A stretch of 5,928 nucleotides of DNA from Candidatus Hydrogenedentota bacterium (GTDB lineage: Bacteria; Hydrogenedentota; Hydrogenedentia; Hydrogenedentiales; CAITNO01), in NCBI GenBank assembly GCA_903922535.1, contig CAIXUF010001259.1:1-5928 (forward strand), in the 5' to 3' direction. This document shows positions 1 to 5,928 of the stretch, one piece after another. Within the stretch, counting starts at the first letter, position 1, and the number at the start of each line of letters is the position of its first letter. A program made the translations under genes and the position numbers. Below the pieces are notes generated by a model. That model was not told the DNA's origin. It ran no database searches and saw only the letters and a program-made list of their open reading frames with translations.

Positions 1-2885
1 ATTCCGTCCGCGTTTTCATTAAGGTAGGCGGGGCTGTAACCGACTGCCAGCGCGTGCATCCAAATCAAAGGGGCAATTTCTGCGCCGGAATCGGGATCGC
101 TAATCCCAAGCCCCTTCAGATAGGCTCCGGTCTTGCGGGAAAGGTTCGCCCTTGTTGTGCAGTATGCCTCCGTGTCCTCAAACACACGCTGCCCGTTCTT
201 CTCAACTTGCGGGCCATCACAGCCGTGACGAACGAGCATCGGGAAATGACGGGCGTGGCCAGACAGAAAATCGTAGTCACAAACCAGTTTCGAAAGGAAG
301 AAGGGAGGGCCTTCCGGGGCTTTGTCGGCGGTGTCTCTCGTAATGAAAAAGGCGTTGTTGGAGATTTCCGCCTGTGCGAGCAGTTGCGGCGAAGGCCTTG
401 AGAAGAGGGGTGCAATATTGGCATCCAGGTACGCCAGGCGGATATCAAACGGTTTGAAGGGATAACGGACTATCTTCTGGGAATCAAACGGCACTCTTCC
501 TTTCAGCGCCTTGCGCGCCTCTTTGGCATGAAACTCGCCGGAGGACTTCATAAATGCAGGGGCCAAGCCGTGTATCTGATCATCCGAGATGGCGGGGTCA
601 AGATAGGATGCAACATGCTCCAATAGCCCCTTGTCTCCCGGCATAACAATAAGTGAATTGCCTCTTCGCTCCACAGGCCCGTTGTAAGGGGAACTATCCG
701 AGAATTCCTCGACGGTCGGCCAGGCCATGTATTCGGCGGAAACCGTATCAGACCGAAAAGAGTAGCGGTTGGCCTTGCCGGGTCTTGCAGGTTTGTACTT
801 CCTCTCAAATCCCTTGGAATCAAGGCTTTCCAACAAATTCTTGCGTTTGTCCGTTCCCCAATAATCTTGAAAACGAACCTTGGGGGATGGCGCACGCTTT
901 CTCCTTCGCACAAGAACGCACACCGCCGTGCCCACGCGGATTCCGACGGACGCCTGGTCGGTGGAGAACACGCTTGGGTCGGGCTTTCCATCCGGTGTAA
1001 GTTTCCCTGTCTCCCGGCTGTCGCCATTCATGGAATCAAACCAAAGCCTGTCAAATTCAGAAAGCAGGCGTTGGCGCATTACAACAAACGAGGGATCACT
1101 GAGGTAGGAGAAATTCGATATGTAACAAACAACTCCGCTGCCATTTTTTACAATGCGGCGTTCGGCAATGCGGAAGAAACGCACATACAGGTCGTCGAGA
1201 TTGAATTTCCTGATGCCCCACCCCCCTTCTGCGGCGGGTTTGGTCAGGCCTTCCTTGTAGGCGTCCACGAGGCCGCCTTCCTCTTCCGGACTCGTTCCCG
1301 CAAATGCGTTGTAGGGCGGATTGCCGAGAATGACAATGATGGGTGCCTGCTGCTTTACCCTGCCGGCGGCGTCGCGCTCTTCCATCAATTCTGGAAACAG
1401 CGGAAGTTGCTGCTTGGGCTCTTTGGGCGGTTCCCAGCCCGTGAGGGCGTTGGTAAGGTAAACGCCAACGCGTTCATTAGTGTCGTGGTCCAGGGGCGCG
1501 CCCAGGCGCCGCAGCATAAGGCCGATCTGCAAGTGAGAAACCACGAACGGGGCCGGCAGTATTTCGAACCCGAACACGCGATCCCGGGCCGCCCGTTTCA
1601 GCTTTTGGGCAAGCAACGCTCCGGCCCCGTGTTCATCCAGCGTCCTGTGAATGCGTTTCAGCGTCTCGACAAGATAAGCGCCCGTGCCACAACAGGGGTC
1701 AAGGACAACAACACGCTCATCGGCCAACCCGTCCGCGATATCCAGCTCCTCGCGCAGGACACGGTCCACGCGCTCGACCTGGTATTGGACAATTTCCGGC
1801 GGGGTGTACCAGACTCCAAGTGCCTTGCGGAGTTCCGGGTCATAGGCCTTCAGGAACGGTTCATAAAAGTACTGAACCGCATGTTCTTCCTCGAACTTGC
1901 TGAAGAACATTGGGCGGTCGACGCGGTTGAGAACGGCTCCGGCCCAGTCGAGCACCTCATCGATGTGAAGCGGTTTGAGCTTTTGCGGCGTGGCGATTTG
2001 GGAGAACAGGCTGGCAATCATGGGGACATGCAACGTCCAACCGGCCTCGTGCCAGTTGAACCGGGCACTGGGACTGCCCCAATGGTCACGCGCCCAGAGT
2101 ACCCAAGAGGAGAATACGCCATAAAAAAGAGTTTGGACGAGCGTGGCCCGGAAGAAATGTTCGCCTTTTTCACCCTCAAATGTCATGCCAAGGGCTTCCT
2201 CCAGCGCATTCTTTAGGTTCGCCAGCGCGGGCAAGTCCGCGTCCTGTTCAAGCCGGGCGCGCGCATCGCGGGCGTATGAGGCCAGAAACCAGGCAACATC
2301 TTCGGGGGCGGTGAGTTGTGTGCTTTGCAGCATCACCCGTTTCAGGTATTCGAGCAGGCGCTCGCCCCGTTGTTCCGCCGCCCGGCGCGGGTGTGCCGCC
2401 ATGGCCCAGAAAGCCGCCTCGTCGGACGCAAACCGAAACGTTTCGAGCTTGACCGGTTTGCCCTCGTGATCCTTGGCCACGAGCACGAAATCACGATAAT
2501 TTGTAACCAGTACCTGCCCATAATGTTCCCAGTATTTCGAAACCTGTGCACTGTCGGCGGTGACCCATGCGTCATCCCTGGTTGACTTGACCTCGATCAC
2601 CCCCCGTTCGGGCGGTTGGCCCTCTTGCGGTTCTGTGTCGTTGCCGCTCTGAAACTGGTTCGCCGTGAAGAATCCGCCGTCCGGAATGCCCGCGCCGCGA
2701 TTGGCAAGATTGATTACGCACCGCACCCTCGGTTTAAGCGTTGCGCCCGCCTGATTGAGGAGGTTTGCAAGGGGGCCGTAATACGACGTTTCAGGGACGG
2801 CGGCGCCCGTCGAGCGGATTTGGCAAAGTTCAGCGAGATATGTCTCGACCGGATTCACTGTCTGACCGTCCTTCTTGGCTTCCAT
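1..2885 (-). CDS. Single-chain restriction-modification enzyme (type ISP/IIG-like N6-adenine methyltransferase with N-terminal nuclease domain), C-terminus cut by window edge
   Basis: An open frame runs without a stop from the ATG at 2885 to the left edge, giving 961 visible residues. Seen in order: a PD-(D/E)XK-like nuclease site (IPDGG with Asp69, then IEVK with Glu98 and Lys100); a helical linker at about 130-350; methyltransferase motif X (VWYTPPEIV, 358-366), motif I for AdoMet binding (DPCCGTGA, 396-403) and motif IV (NPPY, 522-525), the signature of amino-methyltransferases that modify adenine N6. After about 560 comes a region resembling the type ISP (LlaBIII-type) C-terminal specificity domain, including KPFDIRLAYLD near 811-821. 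The inferred role is to methylate a specific site and cut unmodified DNA in the cytoplasm. Canonical type ISP enzymes also carry a helicase of several hundred residues between nuclease and methyltransferase. That part is absent here, as in type IIG/IIL enzymes such as MmeI. The start is uncertain: an in-frame ATG at 2894 is the alternative and neither has a strong Shine-Dalgarno. The family assignment is confident; cleavage activity is inferred. Confidence 0.9.
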   Translation of the reverse strand, partial: MEAKKDGQTVNPVETYLAELCQIRSTGAAVPETSYYGPLANLLNQAGATLKPRVRCVINLANRGAGIPDGGFFTANQFQSGNDTEPQEGQPPERGVIEVKSTRDDAWVTADSAQVSKYWEHYGQVLVTNYRDFVLVAKDHEGKPVKLETFRFASDEAAFWAMAAHPRRAAEQRGERLLEYLKRVMLQSTQLTAPEDVAWFLASYARDARARLEQDADLPALANLKNALEEALGMTFEGEKGEHFFRATLVQTLFYGVFSSWVLWARDHWGSPSARFNWHEAGWTLHVPMIASLFSQIATPQKLKPLHIDEVLDWAGAVLNRVDRPMFFSKFEEEHAVQYFYEPFLKAYDPELRKALGVWYTPPEIVQYQVERVDRVLREELDIADGLADERVVVLDPCCGTGAYLVETLKRIHRTLDEHGAGALLAQKLKRAARDRVFGFEILPAPFVVSHLQIGLMLRRLGAPLDHDTNERVGVYLTNALTGWEPPKEPKQQLPLFPELMEERDAAGRVKQQAPIIVILGNPPYNAFAGTSPEEEGGLVDAYKEGLTKPAAEGGWGIRKFNLDDLYVRFFRIAERRIVKNGSGVVCYISNFSYLSDPSFVVMRQRLLSEFDRLWFDSMNGDSRETGKLTPDGKPDPSVFSTDQASVGIRVGTAVCVLVRRRKRAPSPKVRFQDYWGTDKRKNLLESLDSKGFERKYKPARPGKANRYSFRSDTVSAEYMAWPTVEEFSDSSPYNGPVERRGNSLIVMPGDKGLLEHVASYLDPAISDDQIHGLAPAFMKSSGEFHAKEARKALKGRVPFDSQKIVRYPFKPFDIRLAYLDANIAPLFSRPSPQLLAQAEISNNAFFITRDTADKAPEGPPFFLSKLVCDYDFLSGHARHFPMLVRHGCDGPQVEKNGQRVFEDTEAYCTTRANLSRKTGAYLKGLGISDPDSGAEIAPLIWMHALAVGYSPAYLNENADG

Positions 2886-2907
2886 AGGCCCCATCGGGAT
2901 CAAATTG

Positions 2908-2937
2908 ATTGTAGGGGACAAGGCATGTCGGGCGCAA
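2908..2937 (-). promoter_or_regulatory. Possible sigma70-type promoter for the methyltransferase gene
   Basis: Read on the minus strand, TTGCGC (2937-2932) is followed after 18 bases by TACAAT (2913-2908). The -10 box matches the consensus at five of six positions, the -35 box at only three. Transcription would begin near 2901. That leaves about 16 bases before the ATG at 2885 but only about 7 before the ATG at 2894, which slightly favours the downstream start. This is a consensus match only, and the preferred promoter sequence in this organism is unknown. Confidence 0.35.
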
Positions 2938-2952
2938 CGAATTGGCGCAACG
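2931..2952. repeat. Direct repeat GGCGCAACG, two copies with 13-bp period
   Basis: GGCGCAACG occurs at 2931-2939 and again at 2944-2952. The first copy overlaps the putative -35 box of the methyltransferase gene, so the pair could be a regulator site. It could also be chance in a GC-rich background. Confidence 0.6.
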
Positions 2953-2980
2953 GATGGCACGGGTTGAACTATTACGAAAT

Positions 2981-3017
2981 CTGCAACAGTTGGAAATGTT
3001 TCCGCCCCTTGTTGCAG
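2981..3017. repeat. Nested inverted repeat, CTGCAACA / TGTTGCAG
   Basis: The 8-bp arms 2981-2988 and 3010-3017 are exact reverse complements. Between them lies a second inverted repeat, GGAAA (2992-2996) and TTTCC (2999-3003). The left arm with its flank (AAATCTGCAACA, 2977-2988) reappears with one extra T at 3108-3120, so this dyad and the stronger one at 3097-3125 share a half-site. There is no T-run after it on either strand, so it does not look like an intrinsic terminator. Confidence 0.7.
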
Positions 3018-3076
3018 CGTGGAGCTTCGCAGCGAGGGCGATAAAACCGCCAGGGCATGATTTCCCGCGCGAAGGA

Positions 3077-3104
3077 GCGGCGGCAGTTGTGCGGCGGCAG
3101 TTGT
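3077..3104. repeat. Perfect tandem duplication of a 14-bp unit (GCGGCGGCAGTTGT)
   Basis: The unit GCGGCGGCAGTTGT occurs at 3077-3090 and directly again at 3091-3104, with no mismatch. The second copy supplies the left arm of the inverted repeat at 3097-3125. Slippage or a duplication of a half-site would explain it. Confidence 0.9.
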
Positions 3105-3125
3105 TGCAAATTCTGCAACAACTGC
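3097..3125. repeat. Perfect 12-bp inverted repeat with 5-base spacer, candidate operator
   Basis: GCAGTTGTTGCA (3097-3108) and TGCAACAACTGC (3114-3125) are exact reverse complements around AATTC. No T-tract follows on either strand, which argues against a rho-independent terminator. It lies about 80 bases upstream of the DUF4838 start and overlaps a weak promoter-like sequence, so a binding site for a dimeric regulator is the simplest reading. An RNA hairpin in a leader is possible if transcription starts further upstream. The dyad itself is certain; its role is inferred. Confidence 0.85.
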
Positions 3126-3133
3126 TCCATACT
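3104..3133 (+). promoter_or_regulatory. Weak promoter-like sequence upstream of the DUF4838/CBM9 operon
   Basis: TTGCAA (3104-3109) is followed after 18 bases by CATACT (3128-3133), each matching the sigma70 consensus at four of six positions. It is in the right place and orientation for the gene at 3206, and its spacer lies inside the inverted repeat at 3097-3125. The match is poor enough to arise by chance. Confidence 0.2.
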
Positions 3134-3191
3134 CCGGGCACACCGCGAATTCATGCAGCAATCCCGTAATGAGCCGGAGAAAACGGCAGGC

Positions 3192-3197
3192 AGGAGG
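3192..3197 (+). promoter_or_regulatory. Shine-Dalgarno AGGAGG for the DUF4838 gene
   Basis: A full AGGAGG stands 8 bases before the ATG at 3206. It fixes this start, which also places the Tat signal exactly at the N-terminus of the protein. Confidence 0.85.
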
Positions 3198-3205
3198 ATG
3201 GGAAG

Positions 3206-4276
3206 ATGAAGAACCTTGCATTGTCCCGTCGGGAGGCGCTGGGCGTGATGGCTGCGGGCACGCTGGCCGCGAGGATTCATGCGGCGGAGCAACCGCCGCG
3301 CTTTCGCACCCGCGGGGTTGTGCTGTATCCCTGGGACTTGTCCCTGGCAGACTGGCCCGAACGGGCGCACCGGGCAGGCATCACAACCATCGGCCTGCAC
3401 GCCGCGCGACGTTTGGACGTGCTCGTGGATTTCGTGCATTCGGAGCAGGGGCGGCACTTCTTGAAGACCTGCCGCAAACTGGGCGTTGAGGTCGAGTACG
3501 AAGTGCATGCGATGGGAACGCTTCTCTCGCGTGAATGGTTCTGCTCACCCGACAAGCAAGATCTGTTCCGCATGGACGCGACCGGCAAACGGAACCCCGA
3601 CTTCAACTGCTGCCCGTCATCGCCGAAGGCGCTCGGAATCATCGCGGAGAAAGCGGTCGAGTATGGGCGCCTGTTGAAGCCCACGACAGGCCGATACTTC
3701 TACTGGCCCGATGACGCAAGGGAGTGGTGCTGCTGTCCAAAGTGCAGCGAGTTGACGGGCAGTGACCAGGCGGTGTTGGTCGAGAACGCCATCGTTGCCG
3801 CGCTGCGGAAACATCTCGATCCCCACGCCACGCTCAGCCACATTTCCTACAGCGTCATGCTGCCTCCCCCGCAGACCGTGAAGCCGCATGAGGGACTTTT
3901 CCTTGAGTTCGCCCCCATTGCCCGCGTCTACGATCACGCCATTGACGATCCCAATGTGAAACTCGACAACGCCGACCCGGAGCCTAGATCGCAGGCAGCC
4001 TATCTGGACATTTTGGACGCCAACCTGAACGTCTTCCCGCGTGAAACGGCCCAAGTCCTGGAGTACTGGCTCGATGTGTCGCGCTTCTCGGCGTGGAAAC
4101 GGCCCACGGTGCAACTGCCCTGGTCCGACGCCGTGATGAAGGCGGACGCCAACGCCTATGCCAGGAGGGGCATCCGGCACGTGACCACCTTCGCCGCGTG
4201 GATAGACGCGGACTATGTCAAACTATTTGGAGCCCCGCCGCTGGCCGCGTATGTCAACGGGCTCAACGGCGCTTAA
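3206..4276 (+). CDS. Tat-exported DUF4838-type (glycoside-hydrolase-like) protein
   Basis: The protein has 356 residues. It opens with a twin-arginine signal: SRREAL at 7-12, a hydrophobic stretch to about residue 22, and a likely cleavage site near IHAA (24-27). It should therefore be folded before export out of the cytoplasm. The mature part resembles DUF4838 proteins, which are associated with polysaccharide breakdown and predicted to have a TIM-barrel-like fold related to glycosidases. Supporting stretches are YFYWPDDAREW (164-174), CPKC (177-180) and LEFAPIAR (233-240). Cysteines are clustered at NCC (134-136) and WCCCPKC (174-180), which could bind a metal or form disulfides after export. 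No catalytic residue can be assigned by eye. The AGGAGG 8 bases upstream sets the start, and the CBM9-like lipoprotein gene follows after 20 bases, suggesting co-transcription and a shared glycan substrate. The coding call is firm; the family call is from remembered sequence features, and the substrate is unknown. Confidence 0.85.
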   Translation: MKNLALSRREALGVMAAGTLAARIHAAEQPPRFRTRGVVLYPWDLSLADWPERAHRAGITTIGLHAARRLDVLVDFVHSEQGRHFLKTCRKLGVEVEYEVHAMGTLLSREWFCSPDKQDLFRMDATGKRNPDFNCCPSSPKALGIIAEKAVEYGRLLKPTTGRYFYWPDDAREWCCCPKCSELTGSDQAVLVENAIVAALRKHLDPHATLSHISYSVMLPPPQTVKPHEGLFLEFAPIARVYDHAIDDPNVKLDNADPEPRSQAAYLDILDANLNVFPRETAQVLEYWLDVSRFSAWKRPTVQLPWSDAVMKADANAYARRGIRHVTTFAAWIDADYVKLFGAPPLAAYVNGLNGA

Positions 4277-4282
4277 CCGTTC

Positions 4283-4288
4283 AAGGAG
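4283..4288 (+). promoter_or_regulatory. Shine-Dalgarno AAGGAG that decides the start of the CBM9-like lipoprotein
   Basis: AAGGAG lies 8 bases before the ATG at 4297. The frame is open further upstream, to an ATG at 4093 inside the preceding gene. This site and the lipoprotein signal immediately after 4297 show that translation begins at 4297. Confidence 0.85.
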
Positions 4289-4296
4289 ACGCACCC

Positions 4297-5043
4297 ATGA
4301 TTCCCCGCATTGCGTGGTTGTGTGTGGCGCTGGCCCTCGCCGGATGTGCCACCACGAAACACGAAACGCCCTCCCCGTTGCCCGTGCCCTTCATGTCCGC
4401 CGCCGTCCAGGTTGACGGAAAACTCGATGATCCGTGCTATCGGAATTGCGAGCCCCTGACCGCGTTCGTCGTGGCCGCGGAGCCGGGCCGTGAGGCGCCG
4501 TCCACAAAGGCGTGGCTGTTCTGGAGCGAAGACAGGCTCGTGTGCGCCTTCAAATGCGTGGATGCCACGCCGGCCTGGGAACCGCCGAAAGACGACGAGC
4601 GGGACGTGGACGGACAGGACCGGTGCGAATTGTTCCTGTGGACCGGGAACGCGCGGGACCCCTACTACTGCATCGAGGCCGCCCCCGGCGGCGCGGTCCA
4701 CGACTATCAGGCGCGTTTCTACCGCAAGTTTGACGACGCGTGGTCGGCGGGCGGTGAAGCGGTGTGCCGGGCTGCTTTGACCCCGGACGGCTACACCGTC
4801 GAAATCGTTCTGCCCAAAGAGGCCGTCGAGGCCATGGGCTTGAAACTCGAATCCGGAACGCGTTTTCGGGCCGGTCTCTTTCGCGCCGATTTCGACAAAT
4901 ACCTCGGCCAGCCCACCTGGATTACGTGGATTGACCGCGGCCTGGCTCCCGCCGACTTCCACGTTCCCGAATCCTTCGGCACGGTCACGCTGCTAAGATG
5001 CATTGGCGTTTCCGGGGTAGGCAGCGCTTTTGTGGAAAAATAG
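4297..5043 (+). CDS. Lipoprotein with CBM9-like carbohydrate-binding domain
   Basis: The protein has 248 residues. A short type II signal peptide ends in the lipobox LAGC (14-17), so Cys17 would be lipidated. The next residue is Ala rather than Asp, which in proteobacterial systems would direct it to the outer membrane. Residues of about 36-233 look like a family 9 carbohydrate-binding beta-sandwich: VDGKLDDPCY (39-48), DRCELFLW (108-115), GYTVEIVLPKEA (165-176) and a closing ESFGTVTLL near 225-233. Such domains bind sugars or polysaccharide chain ends and often occur in surface glycan-degrading systems. No catalytic domain is present, so a binding or tethering role is likely. The gene follows the DUF4838 gene by 20 bases and was probably acquired and expressed with it. 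The final 15 or so residues (CIGVSGVGSAFVEK region) do not fit the domain and may be a non-conserved tail. Gene and lipoprotein calls are strong; the ligand is unknown. Confidence 0.88.
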   Translation: MIPRIAWLCVALALAGCATTKHETPSPLPVPFMSAAVQVDGKLDDPCYRNCEPLTAFVVAAEPGREAPSTKAWLFWSEDRLVCAFKCVDATPAWEPPKDDERDVDGQDRCELFLWTGNARDPYYCIEAAPGGAVHDYQARFYRKFDDAWSAGGEAVCRAALTPDGYTVEIVLPKEAVEAMGLKLESGTRFRAGLFRADFDKYLGQPTWITWIDRGLAPADFHVPESFGTVTLLRCIGVSGVGSAFVEK

Positions 5044-5155
5044 ATGCGTCCTCCTGCCGCATTGCGGCTGGGACACTGTTGGGCGAAGGATGAAAAGGCA
5101 GGTGCAATGGCACAAAGGCCACAGGCGGCGTGAAGACTCCATCCCGGCCAACCCG
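5044..5155. other. Convergent intergenic gap with only a weak hairpin
   Basis: These 112 bases separate two convergent genes. GCCGC (5056-5060) and GCGGC (5064-5068) could form a 5-bp stem with a 3-base loop, but no T-run follows it on either strand. I do not see a convincing intrinsic terminator for either gene, and no small gene is supported here. Confidence 0.5.
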
Positions 5156-5928
5156 TTACGGCAGCGTTCTCACGTCAAAATCCGCGATGGTAAGTTCTCC
5201 GGAGGGCGCGTCAATCTTTAATGCGCCTGCCGACGAGTCATACGCGCGCATGGTAAAGCAATAGGCATCGTTTAGAAAGCACTCAATGACCGTGTCCGCC
5301 GCGAACACACGGACGTCAACCGGCGCGCCCGCATCGAAATCAACCACGCGGTCATAGCTGCGATACGGGTCGCCGAGGGATACGGTCCTGTCGCCAAAGC
5401 GAATCTTCAGCCGATAGCCCGCATGGGCGTCGTCAGCGGCCGACCGCAGTGTCACCACGGCTTCCGTGTTGGGTGCCGCCGCTTTGATCCGGCAATGCAT
5501 CATGTAATTGGGGGGCACGTCCATGATTTGCCCGGAAGACGGGCGGTCCGCCAAATGCGGTACGGATTGGCTGTATGCCTTCACAACGCTTGCCACGGGA
5601 CGCTGGCAGAGCCGGCCCCGGTCATCCGGATACAACTCCCGCGGCATGCACATCACGCCGCCCCAACGGCCCTTTCCCGAATCCTTGCCGCCCTCGCGAT
5701 CACCGATCCATCCCATAAGGACGCGCCGCTGCCCGTCAAACATGGTCTTTGGAACAAACAATTCGCCGCAATCGTAGGGCAGCATCTCGGTGGGGAAAGG
5801 ACCTTCCGGAGACGCCGCCCAGGTGTAGTGGCGGTCCGCCGCCAGCAAGTACCATTTCCCTTGGGCATCAAAAAGGTGCGGGCAGTCTGCGGATAGCGAT
5901 TTGGGCAGGACAAGAAGCGGCTTGCAGG
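5156..5928 (-). CDS. GH32-type glycoside hydrolase (fructosidase-like), C-terminal part only
   Basis: The frame is open from the right edge to the TAA at 5158-5156, so 256 residues of the C-terminal part are visible and the start lies outside the window. The order matches GH32 enzymes (invertase, levanase and relatives). A DCPHLF motif at visible residues 14-19 stands where the family has its EC(P) acid/base motif. GKWYLL follows (23-28), then RVLMGWIGD (68-76), WGGVMCMPREL (88-98), and a C-terminal beta-sandwich ending in VFAADTVIECFLNDAY and nearby residues (about 207-222). GH32 enzymes hydrolyse fructosyl or related glycosidic bonds through a propeller-domain active site; the nucleophile Asp would be in the missing N-terminal part. 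Having Asp rather than Glu at the acid/base position is unusual and makes the activity and substrate uncertain. It is convergent with the CBM9/DUF4838 pair, consistent with a carbohydrate locus but not the same transcript. Confidence 0.85.
   Translation of the reverse strand, partial: CKPLLVLPKSLSADCPHLFDAQGKWYLLAADRHYTWAASPEGPFPTEMLPYDCGELFVPKTMFDGQRRVLMGWIGDREGGKDSGKGRWGGVMCMPRELYPDDRGRLCQRPVASVVKAYSQSVPHLADRPSSGQIMDVPPNYMMHCRIKAAAPNTEAVVTLRSAADDAHAGYRLKIRFGDRTVSLGDPYRSYDRVVDFDAGAPVDVRVFAADTVIECFLNDAYCFTMRAYDSSAGALKIDAPSGELTIADFDVRTLP

Larger units (their letters stand above)
2886..3205. other. Divergent intergenic region, non-coding, repeat-rich
   Basis: These 320 bases separate the minus-strand methyltransferase gene from the plus-strand DUF4838 gene. 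I see no convincing gene. The short open frames crossing it have no recognisable protein sequence and no start with a good ribosome site. Both flanking transcription units must start here. The region contains six copies of the pentamer GCAAC or its complement GTTGC (2934, 2947, 2983, 3012, 3103, 3115), arranged as direct repeats and dyads that are listed separately. Confidence 0.8.

Noticed and set aside
867..2216. Long plus-strand open frame (449 codons) opposite the methyltransferase gene
   Set aside because: It is antisense to the clearly coding frame with DPCCGTGA and NPPY motifs, its translation shows no family resemblance, and GC-rich genes commonly leave such frames open on the opposite strand.
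3097..3125. Strong inverted repeat as a rho-independent terminator
   Set aside because: No T-rich stretch follows on either strand, and it lies upstream of both divergent genes where no transcript is expected to end.
2977..3125. CRISPR array
   Set aside because: The repeated units are short, change orientation, are unevenly spaced and lack unique spacers of constant length.
2972..3508. Minus-strand open frame spanning the intergenic region and the start of the DUF4838 gene
   Set aside because: The translation is low-complexity, rich in Arg, Gln and Cys, derived from repeats and from the antisense of a Tat-signal gene, and has no supported start.
4093..4296. Upstream extension of the CBM9-like gene frame into the DUF4838 gene
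   Set aside because: The Shine-Dalgarno at 4283-4288 and the lipoprotein signal directly after 4297 set the real start. The extension translates to an arginine-rich shadow of the preceding gene.
4273..4962. Minus-strand open frame (229 codons) opposite the CBM9-like gene
   Set aside because: It is antisense to a well-supported gene with a ribosome site, lipobox and recognisable domain, and has no recognisable protein features of its own.

Overview
The window is a GC-rich bacterial fragment (roughly 58-60 % GC by eye). It carries one large restriction-modification type gene and three genes for the handling of complex carbohydrate. A Tat-exported DUF4838 protein, a CBM9-like lipoprotein and a GH32-type enzyme side by side suggest a polysaccharide-degrading Gram-negative-type bacterium. 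Planctomycetes, Verrucomicrobia/Lentisphaerae or Hydrogenedentes-like lineages would fit, but this is an inference from gene content. Nothing in the window fixes the taxonomy.

Layout. From the left edge to about 2885, on the minus strand, one uninterrupted reading frame encodes at least 961 residues of a single-chain restriction-modification enzyme. It has an N-terminal PD-(D/E)XK-like nuclease site, a helical linker, an N6-adenine methyltransferase core (DPCCGTGA and NPPY) and a type ISP-like specificity region. Its C-terminus lies beyond the left edge. It has no helicase domain. Positions 2886-3205 are a non-coding divergent intergenic region. It holds a plausible promoter for the methyltransferase gene and a dense set of direct and inverted repeats built on GCAAC/GTTGC, including a perfect 12-bp inverted repeat with a 5-base spacer.

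On the plus strand, 3206-4276 encodes a Tat-signal DUF4838-type protein. It is followed after 20 bases by 4297-5043, a lipoprotein with a CBM9-like carbohydrate-binding domain. The two each have a good Shine-Dalgarno sequence and look like an operon. Converging on them from the right edge is the C-terminal part of a GH32-type glycoside hydrolase on the minus strand (5156-5928, N-terminus outside the window).

How the genes work together. The three right-hand genes are consistent with a small glycan-utilisation locus: an exported glycosidase-like protein, a surface or outer-membrane glycan-binding lipoprotein, and a fructosidase-like enzyme. The restriction-modification gene is functionally separate and reads away from them. 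The features most worth a second look are the helicase-less architecture of the R-M protein, the dyad-rich divergent intergenic region, and an Asp where GH32 enzymes normally have their acid/base Glu.
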